Assembly (NCBI RefSeq): GCF_001938565.1
Contig: NZ_MSYM01000017.1
Span: 124,001-188,000, forward strand
Source of the DNA: Rhodoferax antarcticus ANT.BR
GTDB lineage: Bacteria > Pseudomonadota > Gammaproteobacteria > Burkholderiales > Burkholderiaceae_C
Reading direction: 5' to 3'
Length of the DNA: 64,000 nucleotides
Both the position numbers and the translations under genes were made by a program. The notes below the pieces were generated by a model that was not told the origin of the DNA, ran no database searches, and saw nothing but the letters and a program-made list of their open reading frames with translations. Below are positions 20,191 through 29,751 of the stretch, one piece after another; position 1 is the first letter of the stretch; each line of letters opens with the position of its first letter.

Positions 20191-21066
20191 TTACAACTGC
20201 GCGCTCACCGTCGAAACCGCCTTATCAAGCAGACGCTCGGTCCAGGTGCGGCCAGACCAGGCCTCGACCGTGACGCGTGCCGATTGCTTTAAATCCTGCT
20301 CGAAAACCTCTACCTGGTGCTACGCGAACTGGGCGTCGTAGACGTTCATGTTGGCCTCGTCGTTGATGCTGAACGATCGAGAGTCGAAGTTGGACGATCC
20401 GAGCGAAACCCACAGGCCGTCAACCACCATCACTTTGCAATGGAACATAGTCGGTTGGTATTCAAAAATTTGGATTCCTGCATCCAACAGCGATCCCCAG
20501 ACCACGCGCAACGCGCGGCGAACTCATCACAACCTGCGCTGGTATCGAGCCCGCGTCTTGCAGTGCTGGCAGGAAGGCGTCGCCATGCAATGCCTCGCCA
20601 CTGGTTCGCAACCAATTGTCAATGAAGGCCGACTGGATCTGCGCGACCACCGGCCCCTCTACCCGGAAATGGGTGCCACGCCAGTGTCCGGGTCCCTGGG
20701 CATTGCCGCGCCAGTCGTCGGCGATGCCTGCGCCACCGATGAACCCGATACGTCCGTCAACCACCATCAACTTACGGTGTGTTCGGTTATTGAAGCGGCC
20801 CGCACTGCCTTGACGCCGCGCCGGGCGGCGTCAACGAACGCCTGCTCAAACTCACTAGCGATCGAACTGGCGCTAAAGATGTAAGTTTCGAAGGTGATCG
20901 AGCGCTTGGCGGGCTTCAGCGCGTCAAGCATCGCCGGAAAGATCTGACGACCATCGAGCAGCATCTTCACCTGATTGCCGCGCACCAGACTGGGCGTTAA
21001 AACTGCGCTGACCGTACGACTGAACTGCGGGTCATCCACCGAGTAGAGGCGCTCGGGTGGCTTCAT
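20191..21066 (-). pseudogene. Cardiolipin synthase / phospholipase D family pseudogene
   Basis: Read from 21066 leftwards, the pieces line up in order along a ClsB-like protein. First comes MLLDGRQIFPAMLDALKPAK and FETYIFSASSIASEFEQAFVDAARRGVKA. A shift then leads to FNNRTHRKLMVVDGRIGFIGG (first HKD motif), skipping the usual 40-50 residues between. Next, VVAQIQSAFIDNWL and VVMSSP are followed by a second gap, then QPTMFHCKVMVVDGLWVSLGS (second HKD motif) and NDEANMNVYDAQFA. A stop codon follows, and the tail HQVEVFEQDLKQSARVTVEA ends in VSAQL. So there are two internal deletions with frame changes and one nonsense codon. Both active-site motifs survive, but no full protein can be made. Confidence 0.85.
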
Positions 21067-21134
21067 GACATCGCATTCTTATGACGCTCAACGATGCAGC
21101 GCTTACAGAACGGCCGCCTGCGTGCTGACGCTTG

Positions 21135-21329
21135 TTAACGCCAGCGGCCTGCACCCTGCAAAATTGCACCGCCGGCGAGTACCGCAAGCACGAGGAAGGC
21201 CAGGAAAACGACGACAGCGATTCCGAAGAGCACCTTTGCAATCCCTGCAGTTGCAGACGAGACGCCCGAGAAGCCAAAAAACCCGGCGATGACGGAGATC
21301 ACTGCGGCAATGATTGCCCACTTAATCAT
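21135..21329 (-). CDS. DUF1328 (YtjA) small membrane protein
   Basis: 64 residues, nearly all hydrophobic, in two membrane helices: [21 protein letters not shown] and [20 protein letters not shown]. The [19 protein letters not shown] pattern is the DUF1328/YtjA signature, and the length fits. These are inner membrane proteins of unknown function, often tied to envelope or osmotic stress and frequently encoded near cls-like and PRC-barrel genes, as here. GAAAGGCAA lies just before the ATG. Confidence 0.88.
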   Translation of the reverse strand: MIKWAIIAAVISVIAGFFGFSGVSSATAGIAKVLFGIAVVVFLAFLVLAVLAGGAILQGAGRWR

Positions 21330-21449
21330 GATTTGCCTTTCAAATTTTACTTGCCACCCTGGAGGAATCTTCCCCCCAGAGAATGCGTCTGTCAGTGCGC
21401 TTTCACATTGAAGCGGCGGGCAAGTTCGTCAACTATATGGTGCGGACAG

Positions 21450-22094
21450 TCAGTCACCCAGTCGCTGGCGCAACCTGCGAACTGCACTGGCAGGCGTTGT
21501 CAACACCGGCAGCCCCAGCGCTTGTTGCGTGGCAGCTTGTGCGCGGGACATGCTGAACTGCGCCAACGCGATCAGGTCGCAGCCCTGCTGAGCCAGCCGT
21601 TTAGCAGCCTCAACTACCAAAGCATCGTGGCCAGCCAGATCACCCCGGTCGAGCGCCTCCAGAGCACCGGTTGCCAGCATCGGCACGACTTCCAGCCCAC
21701 CTGGAAACTCCGCAGGCATACTGGCCAGCGTTGGGGCGAAGGATGCGACCAAGCCAATTTTGCGACCCATGGCAACGGCATCGGCAATCATCGCCTCGTT
21801 GGGTTTGAGCACTGGCATGGCAGGGCGACGCGCTGCCACGGCTTCAATGCAGGCACCAAAAGCCGAGCAGGTAAACAGAATGGCCTGAGCACCGGTGCTT
21901 TGGGCGTAACTGGCCAATGCCTCAAAGCGCTGATGCATCTTGTCGTCGAGCCCACGGCCACTGCGGGCAAGATCAGCGGACAGGCTGTCGTCCAGCAGGT
22001 TCATGCGCTCACACTGCGGCCACGCGCGCGCCATCTCTCCATTGATGGGCGCGACCGAATGCGCCAACGCGTGAATCAGGGCAACCCGTGTCAT
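21450..22094 (-). CDS. Asp/Glu racemase superfamily protein (second catalytic Cys replaced)
   Basis: 214 residues from the ATG at 22094, which overlaps the TRAP permease stop by four bases; a start at 22205 lies deep inside that gene. The fold is the Asp/Glu/hydantoin racemase superfamily: ALIHALAHSVAPINGEM at the start and AILFTCSAFGACIEAV with Cys76. Racemases use a second Cys in the other half, but here that site reads GCDLIALAQFSMSRAQ, so no cysteine is in the catalytic loop. A two-base proton exchange is therefore doubtful; a decarboxylase, isomerase or lyase role is possible. Coupling to the transporter implies it acts on the imported compound. Confidence 0.75.
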   Translation of the reverse strand: MTRVALIHALAHSVAPINGEMARAWPQCERMNLLDDSLSADLARSGRGLDDKMHQRFEALASYAQSTGAQAILFTCSAFGACIEAVAARRPAMPVLKPNEAMIADAVAMGRKIGLVASFAPTLASMPAEFPGGLEVVPMLATGALEALDRGDLAGHDALVVEAAKRLAQQGCDLIALAQFSMSRAQAATQQALGLPVLTTPASAVRRLRQRLGD

Positions 22095-24706
22095 ACCGTC
22101 TTGCCGGGGCGCGAGGCTAGCGGTACAACTTTGTCTCGGTCCGCACGCCGACGCTGCAAAAATACAATCAGCGCCAGCAAAGCGATGGCCAGGACGAACA
22201 TCCACTCCTTGTCAGGCCGATCCGCCACAACCTCACCTGCCACAATGCGAAAACCCTGCTCCAAACCAAGCTTGTCCGCACGGCTTTTGAACCGAACCTG
22301 CGTGATCAGCAATTCCTTGCCTTGCGGCATGACACTCAGGCCAACGCTGTCCAGGCGCTCACGCGCGGTGCCCTTTGCACCCAGCGGCAACAGTACCCCC
22401 TTGCGGACATCCTTGCCTTCGAGCGTGGTGCCCTCCATCCAGAGTCGCTTGGCGGCACCCTGCGGCGCATCGACAATCATTTGGCTAATTTCAGACGCAG
22501 GCACATGGTTGAATGGCGGGTAAACCATGTCCCACCAAAAGCCGGGGCGAAACAGGGTAAACGCCACCAGCAACAGCGCCACGGACTCGTACCAACGCGA
22601 CTTGACCACAAAAAAGCCCTGCGTTCCAGCGGCAAACACCAGCATCGCCACCACCGCGCTGACCACGGTCACCAACAAATGCAATGGCCCGTCTAGGCCA
22701 ATCAGCAGTAACTGGGTGTTGAAAATAAACAGGAACGGCAAAATGGCGGTTCGCATGCTGTAAAAGAATGCCGTGATACCGGCCTTGATGGGATCGCAGC
22801 GCGCAATGGCCGCCGCCGCGAACGACGCCAATCCCACTGGCGGTGTTACATCTGCCATCAGACCAAAATAAAACACAAACATGTGCACCGCAATCAGCGG
22901 CACGATCAAGCCACTTTGCGCGCCCAACTCCACCACCACCGGAGCCATCAGCGTTGAAACCACAATGTAGTTGGCCGTCGTCGGCAGTCCCATACCCAAA
23001 ATCAGACTGATCACGGCCACCAGCATCAGCATCACCATCAGGTTGCCACCCGACAACAGTTCGACCAGCTCGGTCATGACCAAGCCAATTCCAGTCAACG
23101 ACACGGTCCCAACAATGATGCCCGCTGCCGCCGTGGCGACACCGATACCAATCATGTTGCGCGCGCCGGTAGCCAAACCATCAATCAGGTCGTAAAAGCC
23201 CTGCTTGGCAGCTTGACCTAAGTTCCCGTGACCCCGAAAGGCAACCGAGATCGGTTTTTGCGTCAGCATCACGAAAATCATGAACAACGTCGCCCAGAAA
23301 GCCGACAGCCCTGGCGACATCTGCTCGACCATCAAGCACCAGATGAGCACCACCACGGCCAACAAGTAATGCAAACCCGATTTGACTGTAGGCCCGGTCT
23401 CTGGCAACTCAAACACGGGCGCGTTCGGATCATCAAGTTCCAATACTGGTTGCTTGGCTCCAAACCACAATAAACCGACGTAGGCTGCCAGCAAACCAAT
23501 ACCGACAATCCAGACCGCCGCGTCCCCTGCCACATTCTTGATCCAGCCAATGCCCCAGTAAACCACGCCAGACAGCACGACAAACCCCGCCACCGTTATC
23601 GCCAGTGACAGCAAACGGGATCCAGCAGAGGCCGTGCTGCGCCGAGGCAAGCCGACCATATTGGCTTTAAGCGCCTCAAGATGCACGATGTACAACAGCG
23701 CAATATAGGAAATGATGGCAGGCAAGAAGGCGTGCTTCATCACCTCAATGTAAGGAATACCAACATACTCCACCATCAAAAATGCCGCAGCACCCATCAC
23801 CGGGGGCATGAGTTGCCCATTCACCGAGCTAGACACTTCCACTGCCGCAGCCTGATCCGGGCGGTAGCCTACGCGCTTCATCAAGGGAATGGTGAACGTG
23901 CCGGTCGTCACCACATTGGCAATCGACGATCCAGAAATGATGCCGGTGGCGGCCGACGAAAGGACCGCCGCCTTGGCCGGGCCACCGCGCATATGGCCTA
24001 ACAGTGCAAACGCAGACTTGATGAAATAGTTGCCTGCACCCGCCTTGTCGAGCAAGGAGCCAAACAAAACGAACAAGAAGATGAAACTGCTCGAAACACC
24101 CAGTGCCACGCCAAACACACCTTCGGTCGTCAACCACTGGTGGCTCATGGCGCGCGCCAATGAGAACCCGCGATGGGCAATCATGTCAGGCATGTAAGGG
24201 CCGCCAAAGGTATAGCCCAGAAATACCATCGCCACAATCACCATCGGCAAGCCGAGCACGCGGCGCGTAGCCTCCAACAGCAGCACGATCCCGACCAAAC
24301 CGGTGTATATGTCCGTGGTGGTGGGCTGGCCTGGGCGCGTAGCGAGCTCGCGGTAAAAGAGAAACAAGTACAGCGCACAAAACGTCCCTACCAGGGCAAA
24401 TACCCAATCCGTTAATGGCACTCTATCGCTTGGCGAGCGCTTGAACGCCGGATAGGACATGTACGCTAAAAATACGGCGAAGCCAAGATGTATGGCTCGC
24501 GTTTCGGTATCGTTAAATATCAAAATTCCTGTGCTGAACGGCAGTGGCGAGGCGATCCACAACTGAAAGAGCGACCAAGCCAATGCCACACCGAGCAAGA
24601 AGCGGTTGATCACTGGGCCAGGTGAACGCCCACCGGTATCGTTGTCTGCAACGAATTTGGCCACGTCAATGTCAGGAATTTTGTCAGTACTGTTTTTTTT
24701 TGTCAT
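22091..24706 (-). CDS. TRAP transporter fused permease (DctQM type, with DUF3394)
   Basis: 871 residues from the ATG at 24706 (MTKKNSTDKIPDIDVAKF); the frame extends to 24757 but that part falls over the terminator. The N-terminal third has about four helices (small DctQ-like part); the rest is the DctM part with conserved loops such as SGSSIANVVTTGTFTIPLMK, then PPVMGAAAFLMVEY and MGLPTTANYIVVSTLMAPV. The last 150 residues form a DUF3394 domain with a PDZ-like stretch (GNELLITQVRFKSRADKLGL-type, here KELLITQVRFKSRADKLGL). This is the permease of TAXI-type TRAP systems, which import carboxylates or similar solutes with Na+. The binding protein is encoded just upstream. Confidence 0.93.
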   Translation of the reverse strand: MTKKNSTDKIPDIDVAKFVADNDTGGRSPGPVINRFLLGVALAWSLFQLWIASPLPFSTGILIFNDTETRAIHLGFAVFLAYMSYPAFKRSPSDRVPLTDWVFALVGTFCALYLFLFYRELATRPGQPTTTDIYTGLVGIVLLLEATRRVLGLPMVIVAMVFLGYTFGGPYMPDMIAHRGFSLARAMSHQWLTTEGVFGVALGVSSSFIFLFVLFGSLLDKAGAGNYFIKSAFALLGHMRGGPAKAAVLSSAATGIISGSSIANVVTTGTFTIPLMKRVGYRPDQAAAVEVSSSVNGQLMPPVMGAAAFLMVEYVGIPYIEVMKHAFLPAIISYIALLYIVHLEALKANMVGLPRRSTASAGSRLLSLAITVAGFVVLSGVVYWGIGWIKNVAGDAAVWIVGIGLLAAYVGLLWFGAKQPVLELDDPNAPVFELPETGPTVKSGLHYLLAVVVLIWCLMVEQMSPGLSAFWATLFMIFVMLTQKPISVAFRGHGNLGQAAKQGFYDLIDGLATGARNMIGIGVATAAAGIIVGTVSLTGIGLVMTELVELLSGGNLMVMLMLVAVISLILGMGLPTTANYIVVSTLMAPVVVELGAQSGLIVPLIAVHMFVFYFGLMADVTPPVGLASFAAAAIARCDPIKAGITAFFYSMRTAILPFLFIFNTQLLLIGLDGPLHLLVTVVSAVVAMLVFAAGTQGFFVVKSRWYESVALLLVAFTLFRPGFWWDMVYPPFNHVPASEISQMIVDAPQGAAKRLWMEGTTLEGKDVRKGVLLPLGAKGTARERLDSVGLSVMPQGKELLITQVRFKSRADKLGLEQGFRIVAGEVVADRPDKEWMFVLAIALLALIVFLQRRRADRDKVVPLASRPGKTV

Positions 24707-24741
24707 AACGGACCCATGCGTATCCGAGGTGCTTGGAAAAC

Positions 24742-24771
24742 AAAAAAGCTCTGACAAGTCAGAGCTTTTTT
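24742..24771 (-). terminator. Intrinsic terminator between TAXI and TRAP permease genes
   Basis: A 14-bp perfect palindrome, AAAAAAGCTCTGAC - TT - GTCAGAGCTTTTTT on the minus strand, with T runs on either side. It lies 35 bases after the binding-protein stop and before the permease start. This would make the binding protein far more abundant than the permease, as is usual for binding-protein transporters. Confidence 0.85.
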
Positions 24772-24805
24772 TGACTCGCGTCAGGTGGCGCTCTACAAGT
24801 CAGGC

Positions 24806-25792
24806 TTACATCCAGCCTTTTTCTTTGTAGTACTTCACGGCGCCGGGGTGCAGCGGCGCAGACAAACCGTCCTTGATCATGCTCTTGGGGTCAAGGTTCG
24901 CAAAAGCGGGGTGCAGCTTTTTGAACTCATCAAAGTTCTCAAACACGGCCTTGACCAACTCATACACCGTAGCATCAGACACCTTCGCAGAGGTCACAAA
25001 CGAGGCCAATACGCCGTAGGTGGGTGTGGGGTTCGGATGACCAGCATACAGTCCGCCCGGAATGTTGACCTTGGCGTAATAGCTGTTGTCCTTGACCAGT
25101 TTCTCAACGGCAGGGCCAGTCAGAGGCACCAGTTTGGCACCACAGGTGGTGATAGGGTCTTGAATGTTCGCTGAGGGGTGACCCACGACGTAGAGAAAGC
25201 CGTCGATTTTGTTGTCACACAGAGCGGCACCGTGTTCATCGGCTTTCAGTTCAGAGGCCAATCCAAAGTCACCCATCTTCCAGCCCATAGCCCCCAGGAG
25301 CTCATCCATCGCCGCACGGGTGCCGGAACCCGGGTTACCGACATTGAAGCGTTTTCCCTTCAAATCCTCAAATTTGGTGATGTTGGCTTCCTTGCGGGAG
25401 AGCGCTGTCATTGGCTCAGGATGGAGCGAGAACACAGCGCGCAGATCGGCAAATTTGCCGTCTTTTTCAAACTGCTTGCGACCGTTATAGGCATTGAACT
25501 CCACATCTGACTGGGCTACACCAAAGTCGAGTTCGCCCGCCTTGATGGTGTTGACGTTGACAACTGAACCACCGGTAGATTCCACCGAGCAGCGAAAACC
25601 ATGTTTCGCGCGGTCTTTGTTGACCAGACGGCAAATAGCCCCGCCCGCAGCGTAATAGACACCGGTCACACCGCCGGTACCGATGGTCATGTATTTTTGC
25701 TGTGCATGTACGGTGCTCAGCGGTGCCGACAAGGTGAAGGCTGCTGCAACCAAGGTAAGCCCGGAGGCTGAGTTTTTTAGGAATGTTTTCAA
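24806..25792 (-). CDS. TAXI-family TRAP solute-binding protein
   Basis: 328 residues from TTG at 25792, chosen because AGGAG lies 6 bases upstream and a clean signal peptide follows ([20 protein letters not shown]...STVHA-QQ). In-frame ATGs at 25855 and 25831 lack a ribosome site. The mature protein has [20 protein letters not shown], the TAXI hallmark, then [37 protein letters not shown] and a C-terminal [14 protein letters not shown]. It binds a small carboxylate-like ligand in the periplasm and delivers it to the fused permease. The ligand cannot be named from sequence; the adjacent racemase-like and aminotransferase genes hint at an amino acid or dicarboxylate. Confidence 0.93.
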   Translation of the reverse strand: MKTFLKNSASGLTLVAAAFTLSAPLSTVHAQQKYMTIGTGGVTGVYYAAGGAICRLVNKDRAKHGFRCSVESTGGSVVNVNTIKAGELDFGVAQSDVEFNAYNGRKQFEKDGKFADLRAVFSLHPEPMTALSRKEANITKFEDLKGKRFNVGNPGSGTRAAMDELLGAMGWKMGDFGLASELKADEHGAALCDNKIDGFLYVVGHPSANIQDPITTCGAKLVPLTGPAVEKLVKDNSYYAKVNIPGGLYAGHPNPTPTYGVLASFVTSAKVSDATVYELVKAVFENFDEFKKLHPAFANLDPKSMIKDGLSAPLHPGAVKYYKEKGWM

Positions 25793-25994
25793 AATATCTC
25801 CTGTCAGTAATGGATTAAGACGAGCATTCATAAGATGGAAATGTGCGCAAAGCATTCAGCCACAGACCGAAACGACATTACATGAAATGCACTTCGCTAT
25901 CCTAACCCCATTCTTAATTTTCAATCGCTGAGGTTTACCATCAATGCAAAAGACTTTCATTTGGCATTAAAAGCTCTGGACGAAGTAAATCCGG

Positions 25995-27365
25995 TTAGTA
26001 ACAGTCCTGAATCGCCAGGTCAACTGAACGTCGCAGCAAGGTCACGATTTGCGCTAGCTCCGTCTCGCTGGCAATGAACGGCGGTGCCAGCAGGATGTGG
26101 TCACCATGGCGGCCATCGACCGTGCCACTCATCGGGTAAACCATCAACCCCTGCGCCATCGCCTGGCGCTTGATCCGGGCGTGCAACGTGAGCGCCGGGT
26201 CAAACCACTGCTTGGACGCGCGGTCTTGCACCAGTTCCAGCCCCCAAAACAAACCGCGCCCGCGGATATCACCCACATGGGGATGCGCGCCAAAGGCGGA
26301 CTGCAGCATGCTTTGCAGCGCCTGCCCGCGCTCTTGCACCTGCACCAGCAGCCCATCGCGCTGAATCACGCGCTGCACTGCCAGTGCCGCAGCACACGCC
26401 ACCGCATGACCCAGATAGGTGTGACCATGCTGAAACAGGCCACTGCCTTGGCGAAAGGTATACACCAGTTTGGCTTGGGCCAGCACCGCGCCAATCGGCT
26501 GGTAGCCCCCACCCAAACCTTTGGCCACTGCCAGAATATCAGGCACCACCCCCTCCTGCTCGCAGGCATGCAGCAGGCCGGTACGCCCCATGCCGCACAT
26601 CACCTCATCAAGAATCAGCAGGATGCCATGCCGGTCGCACAACGCCCGCACACCCTTGAAATAACCCGGCACCGCAGTCAACACCCCCGCTGTGGCACCG
26701 CCTACCGTTTCTGCGACAAAGGCAATGACGTTTTCTGGGCCGAGCGCTTCCAACGTTTTCTCAAGTTCGGCCACCAGACGCTGACCATAGGCTTCAGGCG
26801 TCTCGTCCAAGGCACGATCACGGTACTCATAACACGCTGCCACATGCGCAACATCTATCAGCAGCGGCTTGAACTGCGCGCGCCGCCATTCATTGCCGCC
26901 CACCGCCAGCGCGCCCAGCGTGTTGCCATGGTAGCTTTGGCGACGTGCCACAAAGTGCTTTCGCTGTGGTTGACCGATCTCGACAAAATACTGGCGCGCC
27001 ATTTTCAACGCCGCCTCCATGGCCTCCGAGCCACCGCTGACAAAATAAACGTGGCTCATGCCCTGCGGCGCCGACTCGATCAACACGTCAGCCAGTTCCT
27101 CTGCCACTTCGGTGGTAAAAAAACTTGTGTGGGCATAGGCTAATCTGTCAATCTGGCCATGCATGGCTGCGAGCACGTCAGGGTGTGCATGGCCCAGGCA
27201 AGACACCGCTGCGCCGCCTGACGCATCCAAGTAGGTCTTGCCCTGGCTATCGGTCAACGTGATGCCCCGCCCGCTGACCGCGACTGGCAAGTCATGCTGC
27301 AACTGGCGGTGAAAGACATGGGTGGTTGAAGGTTGAAAAGAACGGGCTGCGTTCGGAGCTGTCAT
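25995..27365 (-). CDS. Class III PLP-dependent aminotransferase
   Basis: 456 residues from the ATG at 27365, with AAAGGA about 10 bases upstream; the frame continues to 27500 without supporting signals. Motifs: GGAAVSCLGHAHPDVLAAMH, FVSGGSEAMEAALKMARQY (cofactor phosphate loop), SYHGNTLGALAVGG, ILDEVMCGMGRTG (Asp that holds the pyridine N) and AVAKGLGGGYQPIGAVLA (Schiff-base Lys). The family includes omega-amino acid:pyruvate, adenosylmethionine and 4-aminobutyrate transaminases; the exact amine donor is not determined. It precedes the TAXI-TRAP genes in the same direction with a 200-base gap and could metabolise what they import. Confidence 0.9.
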   Translation of the reverse strand: MTAPNAARSFQPSTTHVFHRQLQHDLPVAVSGRGITLTDSQGKTYLDASGGAAVSCLGHAHPDVLAAMHGQIDRLAYAHTSFFTTEVAEELADVLIESAPQGMSHVYFVSGGSEAMEAALKMARQYFVEIGQPQRKHFVARRQSYHGNTLGALAVGGNEWRRAQFKPLLIDVAHVAACYEYRDRALDETPEAYGQRLVAELEKTLEALGPENVIAFVAETVGGATAGVLTAVPGYFKGVRALCDRHGILLILDEVMCGMGRTGLLHACEQEGVVPDILAVAKGLGGGYQPIGAVLAQAKLVYTFRQGSGLFQHGHTYLGHAVACAAALAVQRVIQRDGLLVQVQERGQALQSMLQSAFGAHPHVGDIRGRGLFWGLELVQDRASKQWFDPALTLHARIKRQAMAQGLMVYPMSGTVDGRHGDHILLAPPFIASETELAQIVTLLRRSVDLAIQDCY

Positions 27366-27394
27366 GTATCTAAGTCCTTTAAGTACGCTGGCTA

Positions 27395-27594
27395 ATGGCG
27401 AAAAGCTTGAACCGCAAATCCTACACCGGCCGATTGCAGGGCGAGGATAAGGCCAAGACCAAAGTGACTTTGCAGTAAGCGCTGAAAGCCTTGCGAGCAC
27501 AAGTTAAGACGACTTTTCCAACCAATTTCGATGTCGGTGATGGATACACCGAATGCAGCGTGCTGATTAAAAATGTCACCAAAAAGCCTCCTAG
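27395..27594 (+). pseudogene. Degenerate small ORF with in-frame stop
   Basis: From the ATG at 27395 the frame reads MAKSLNRKSYTGRLQGEDKA and KTKVTLQ, hits TAA at 27476, then continues in the same frame as ALKALRAQVKTTFPTNFDVG and DGYTECSVLIKNVTKKP until repeat copy D. Similar coding character on both sides of the stop suggests one decayed gene. No family was recognised. Confidence 0.4.
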
Positions 27595-27650
27595 CCCTTA
27601 CAGAATAAGCGTAGGCAGCTATTTAATACGTAGCAATCGGCTTTCAGGTC
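27590..27650 (-). repeat. Dispersed intergenic repeat, copy D
   Basis: On the minus strand: AATAGCTGCCTACGCTTAT, TCTGTAAGGGCTAGGAGG. Very close to copy B. It sits exactly at the joint between the degenerate ORF and the recombinase fragment, so it may mark an old rearrangement point. Confidence 0.55.
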
Positions 27651-27673
27651 AGTCGGACCGAGCCGCTTTGGGG

Positions 27674-28009
27674 GCTGATGACTACGATGATCCGGCGTTC
27701 CTGGGTGGCAACATGGAACGACCGGCGCTCAAGCGCCTGATGGCCGACATTGAAGCCCGAAAAATCGATGTGATCGTGATCTATAAGATCGACCGCCTGA
27801 CGCGCAGCTTGGCAGACTTTTCCAAGATGGTCGAGGTATTTGAGCGCCAGGGCGTGTCATTTGTGTCAGTCACACAGCAATTCAACACCAACACGTCCAT
27901 GGGCAGACTCATGCTTAACGTCCTGCTGTCCTTTAACGGATGGGAAATTCAACCGCATGAGCCCAAGTATTGCACCGTAAACCGACCTGAGAAAACGGGT
28001 TTCCCCTGA
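27674..28009 (+). pseudogene. Serine recombinase fragment (catalytic-domain middle only)
   Basis: The protein segment DDYDDPAFLGGNMERPALKR, LMADIEARKIDVIVIYKIDR, LTRSLADFSKMVEVFERQGV and MLNVLLSF is almost identical to residues 60-150 of the complete recombinase at 31343, and the DNA matches well too. The N-terminus with the catalytic Ser and the long DNA-binding C-terminus are absent; after LLSF (about 27939) the frame reads unrelated sequence to 28009. It is a relic of a second, related element. Confidence 0.85.
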
Positions 28010-28127
28010 GATGACAGTCTGAATCCCTAAAAAACTGCGCCCCATCAACGCAAACCACGCTCCGGGCTGGCTGCCTCTGAACACAGCCCTACCCCGGCGC
28101 AGTCGTCGCGCCCACCCCTTTTCAGGT

Positions 28128-28941
28128 TCACCAGTCCGTGCGCTGATCGTCTGGGAACTCGGGTGGTGATTGGTTTGCCAGATCCCAGTCCGGCTCAGCC
28201 TCTACACCCTCGCCCTGTTCCTGTGATTCCTGAAGACCACAGTCGTCCCACAGCGGTGGCCCGCGTGCGGGGGCGATGCGCGGCGCTTCTGGGTCGACCC
28301 CGATGTGCTCCAGAATCTTGTGGATGTCGGCGCTGAAGGTGATGAACGCAATGATGCGCATCTGGCCACCGCACATCGGACACAGCAGCGGGAATACCTC
28401 ATAAATGCGGGCAATGAGTGCGGCCCACAGGTAGTGCGATGGTGGCCTTGGTTTGGGCTTGGCTGGCGGTTCAGGCTGGGCCGCTGCGCCAACGCCAGCC
28501 ACACCAGGCACGCCGCTCGCACTGCCAGCAGCAGAGCACGCAGCGTCAGCCACGTAGCCGTGCACGATAGGCGCCATCACCTGCTCGGCCTGCGACAGTG
28601 CCGTCACCGCCGCACGCAAAGGCGAGTTCGGAGCCAGCACGCCGTTTTGCCGCAGCGGTAAACCAAATCAGCGCCGCGCTGTTTGAGCCGATCCATGGCA
28701 AAGGGTGGGCGGGCGCAAGATGCGTTTGCGCACGAAGGCCCGCACGGTAGCGATGGCGCTCTCATCGAGTCCAGTGGCCGCATGAAAAATCACACTCTGC
28801 GGTGCCGGTGCCGACTCCGTGCCTGGCTGTGGGTTGGCCTGTGCAGCAGCATCTGTATCGACGTTTTGCGCTATTGGCCCAGCAACAGCCTCAAACACCC
28901 CATCGACGACACACATGTGAAAGTGCACATGCGTGTTCAGC
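28128..28941 (-). pseudogene. IS91-family-type transposase remnant with internal deletion
   Basis: Two minus-strand pieces in order. The first (28941-28668) begins RRLNTHVHFHMCVVDGVFEA and runs to ATVRAFVRKRILRPP, then leaves the family sequence and stops at 28668. The second (28640-28128) begins VLAPNSPLRAAVTALSQAEQ and includes YLWAALIARIYEVFPLLCPM with the C-x2-C pattern CPMCGGQMRIIAFIT, then SADIHKILEHIGVD and ARGPPLWDDCG, the usual C-terminus of these transposases. The N-terminus and the tyrosine region between the pieces are missing. Both ends abut other fragments, so this is a scrap, not a mobile IS. Confidence 0.8.
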
Positions 28942-28948
28942 CGCCTGC

Positions 28949-29461
28949 CTGCAAATGATGCTGCTGACCGGCGCACGGCCCGGCGAGGTGCTGGTGCTGC
29001 GCTGGGAGGACGTGAACACGCAATGGAAAGGCATTTGCATCCGCGACAAGGTGCAAGGCACCCGCGAAATTCCGGCAACGCCCTACATGCTGCACCTGCT
29101 GGCCACCCTACCCCGCCGCAATGAATGGATTTTCTCAAGCCCCACCACTGCGACCGGCTGCCTGACCGAACCGAACAACCCGCACACCCGCGCCTGCAAA
29201 GCCGCCGGGCTGGAGGGGTTGACCTTGCACGGCCTGCGACGTTCGTTTTCAAGCCTGACCGAGTGGCTGGAAACTCCCGCCGGAGTCGTGGCGCAGATTC
29301 AGGGCCGCTAGCCCAGCGCCACCGCCGAGAAACATTACAAGGTGCGCCCGCTGGAGCTGCTGCGCGTTCACCATGAAAAGATCGAGGCATGGATTCTGGA
29401 GCAGGCCGGGATTGTGTTCACGCAATCCAACAAACCTGGTGCCTTGCAATTGGTTGTCTGA
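28949..29461 (+). pseudogene. Tyrosine recombinase (phage integrase) C-terminal fragment with nonsense codon
   Basis: The frame starts abruptly at the joint with the IS91 remnant: LQMMLLTGARPGEVLVLRWE (first catalytic Arg), KVQGTREIPATPYMLHLLA, then LEGLTLHGLRRSFSSLTEW (HxxR box). At 29309 TAG interrupts IQGR*PSATAEKHYKVRPLE; relatives usually read GHKPSATAEKHY there, so the box II His is Arg and the next Lys is a stop. The tyrosine-bearing KHY remains. About 150 C-terminal residues survive; the core-binding domain is gone. Confidence 0.85.
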
Positions 29462-29471
29462 TCCCTATAAT
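29444..29471 (+). promoter_or_regulatory. Probable sigma-70 promoter of vapBC
   Basis: TTGCAA (29444-29449), a 16-base spacer and a perfect TATAAT (29466-29471). The downstream antitoxin ATG is at 29503. It lies just at the end of the integrase fragment. Confidence 0.65.
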
Positions 29472-29502
29472 GTAGAAACATCAACGTATATCCACAAAAG
29501 CC

Positions 29503-29751
29503 ATGATAAATCTACAAATTTCCAAATGGGGCAACAGCCTTGCTGTACGCATTCCGGCGGACTATGTGCGCCAAATCGGCGTCAAGGAAGGCGACCGCCT
29601 CAGCGCCACACTCGGTGCCGACGGTGCGCTCAACCTGCGCCCATCCCATTGGAGCCGCAAAGCCTTTGCGCAAGAGTTGGCGCGTGACAGCAAAGATATT
29701 CCCATGGGCACATCGGTCATCGAACAACTGCGCGACGAGGCGCGCTACTGA
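29503..29751 (+). CDS. vapB: AbrB/MazE-fold antitoxin (VapB type)
   Basis: 82 residues. The N-terminal swapped-hairpin AbrB fold is clear: LQISKWGNSLAVRIPADYVR, then IGVKEGDRLSATLGADGALN. The C-terminal third (KAFAQELARDSKDIPMGTSV and IEQLRDEARY) would wrap the toxin. The antitoxin binds its own promoter and neutralises the PIN toxin. The last base of its stop is the first base of the vapC ATG, so the pair is coupled. Confidence 0.9.
   Translation: MINLQISKWGNSLAVRIPADYVRQIGVKEGDRLSATLGADGALNLRPSHWSRKAFAQELARDSKDIPMGTSVIEQLRDEARY

Noticed and set aside
22095..22205. Earlier start for the racemase-like gene
   Set aside because: It would overlap 110 bases of the permease gene; the four-base overlap start is typical of coupled genes.
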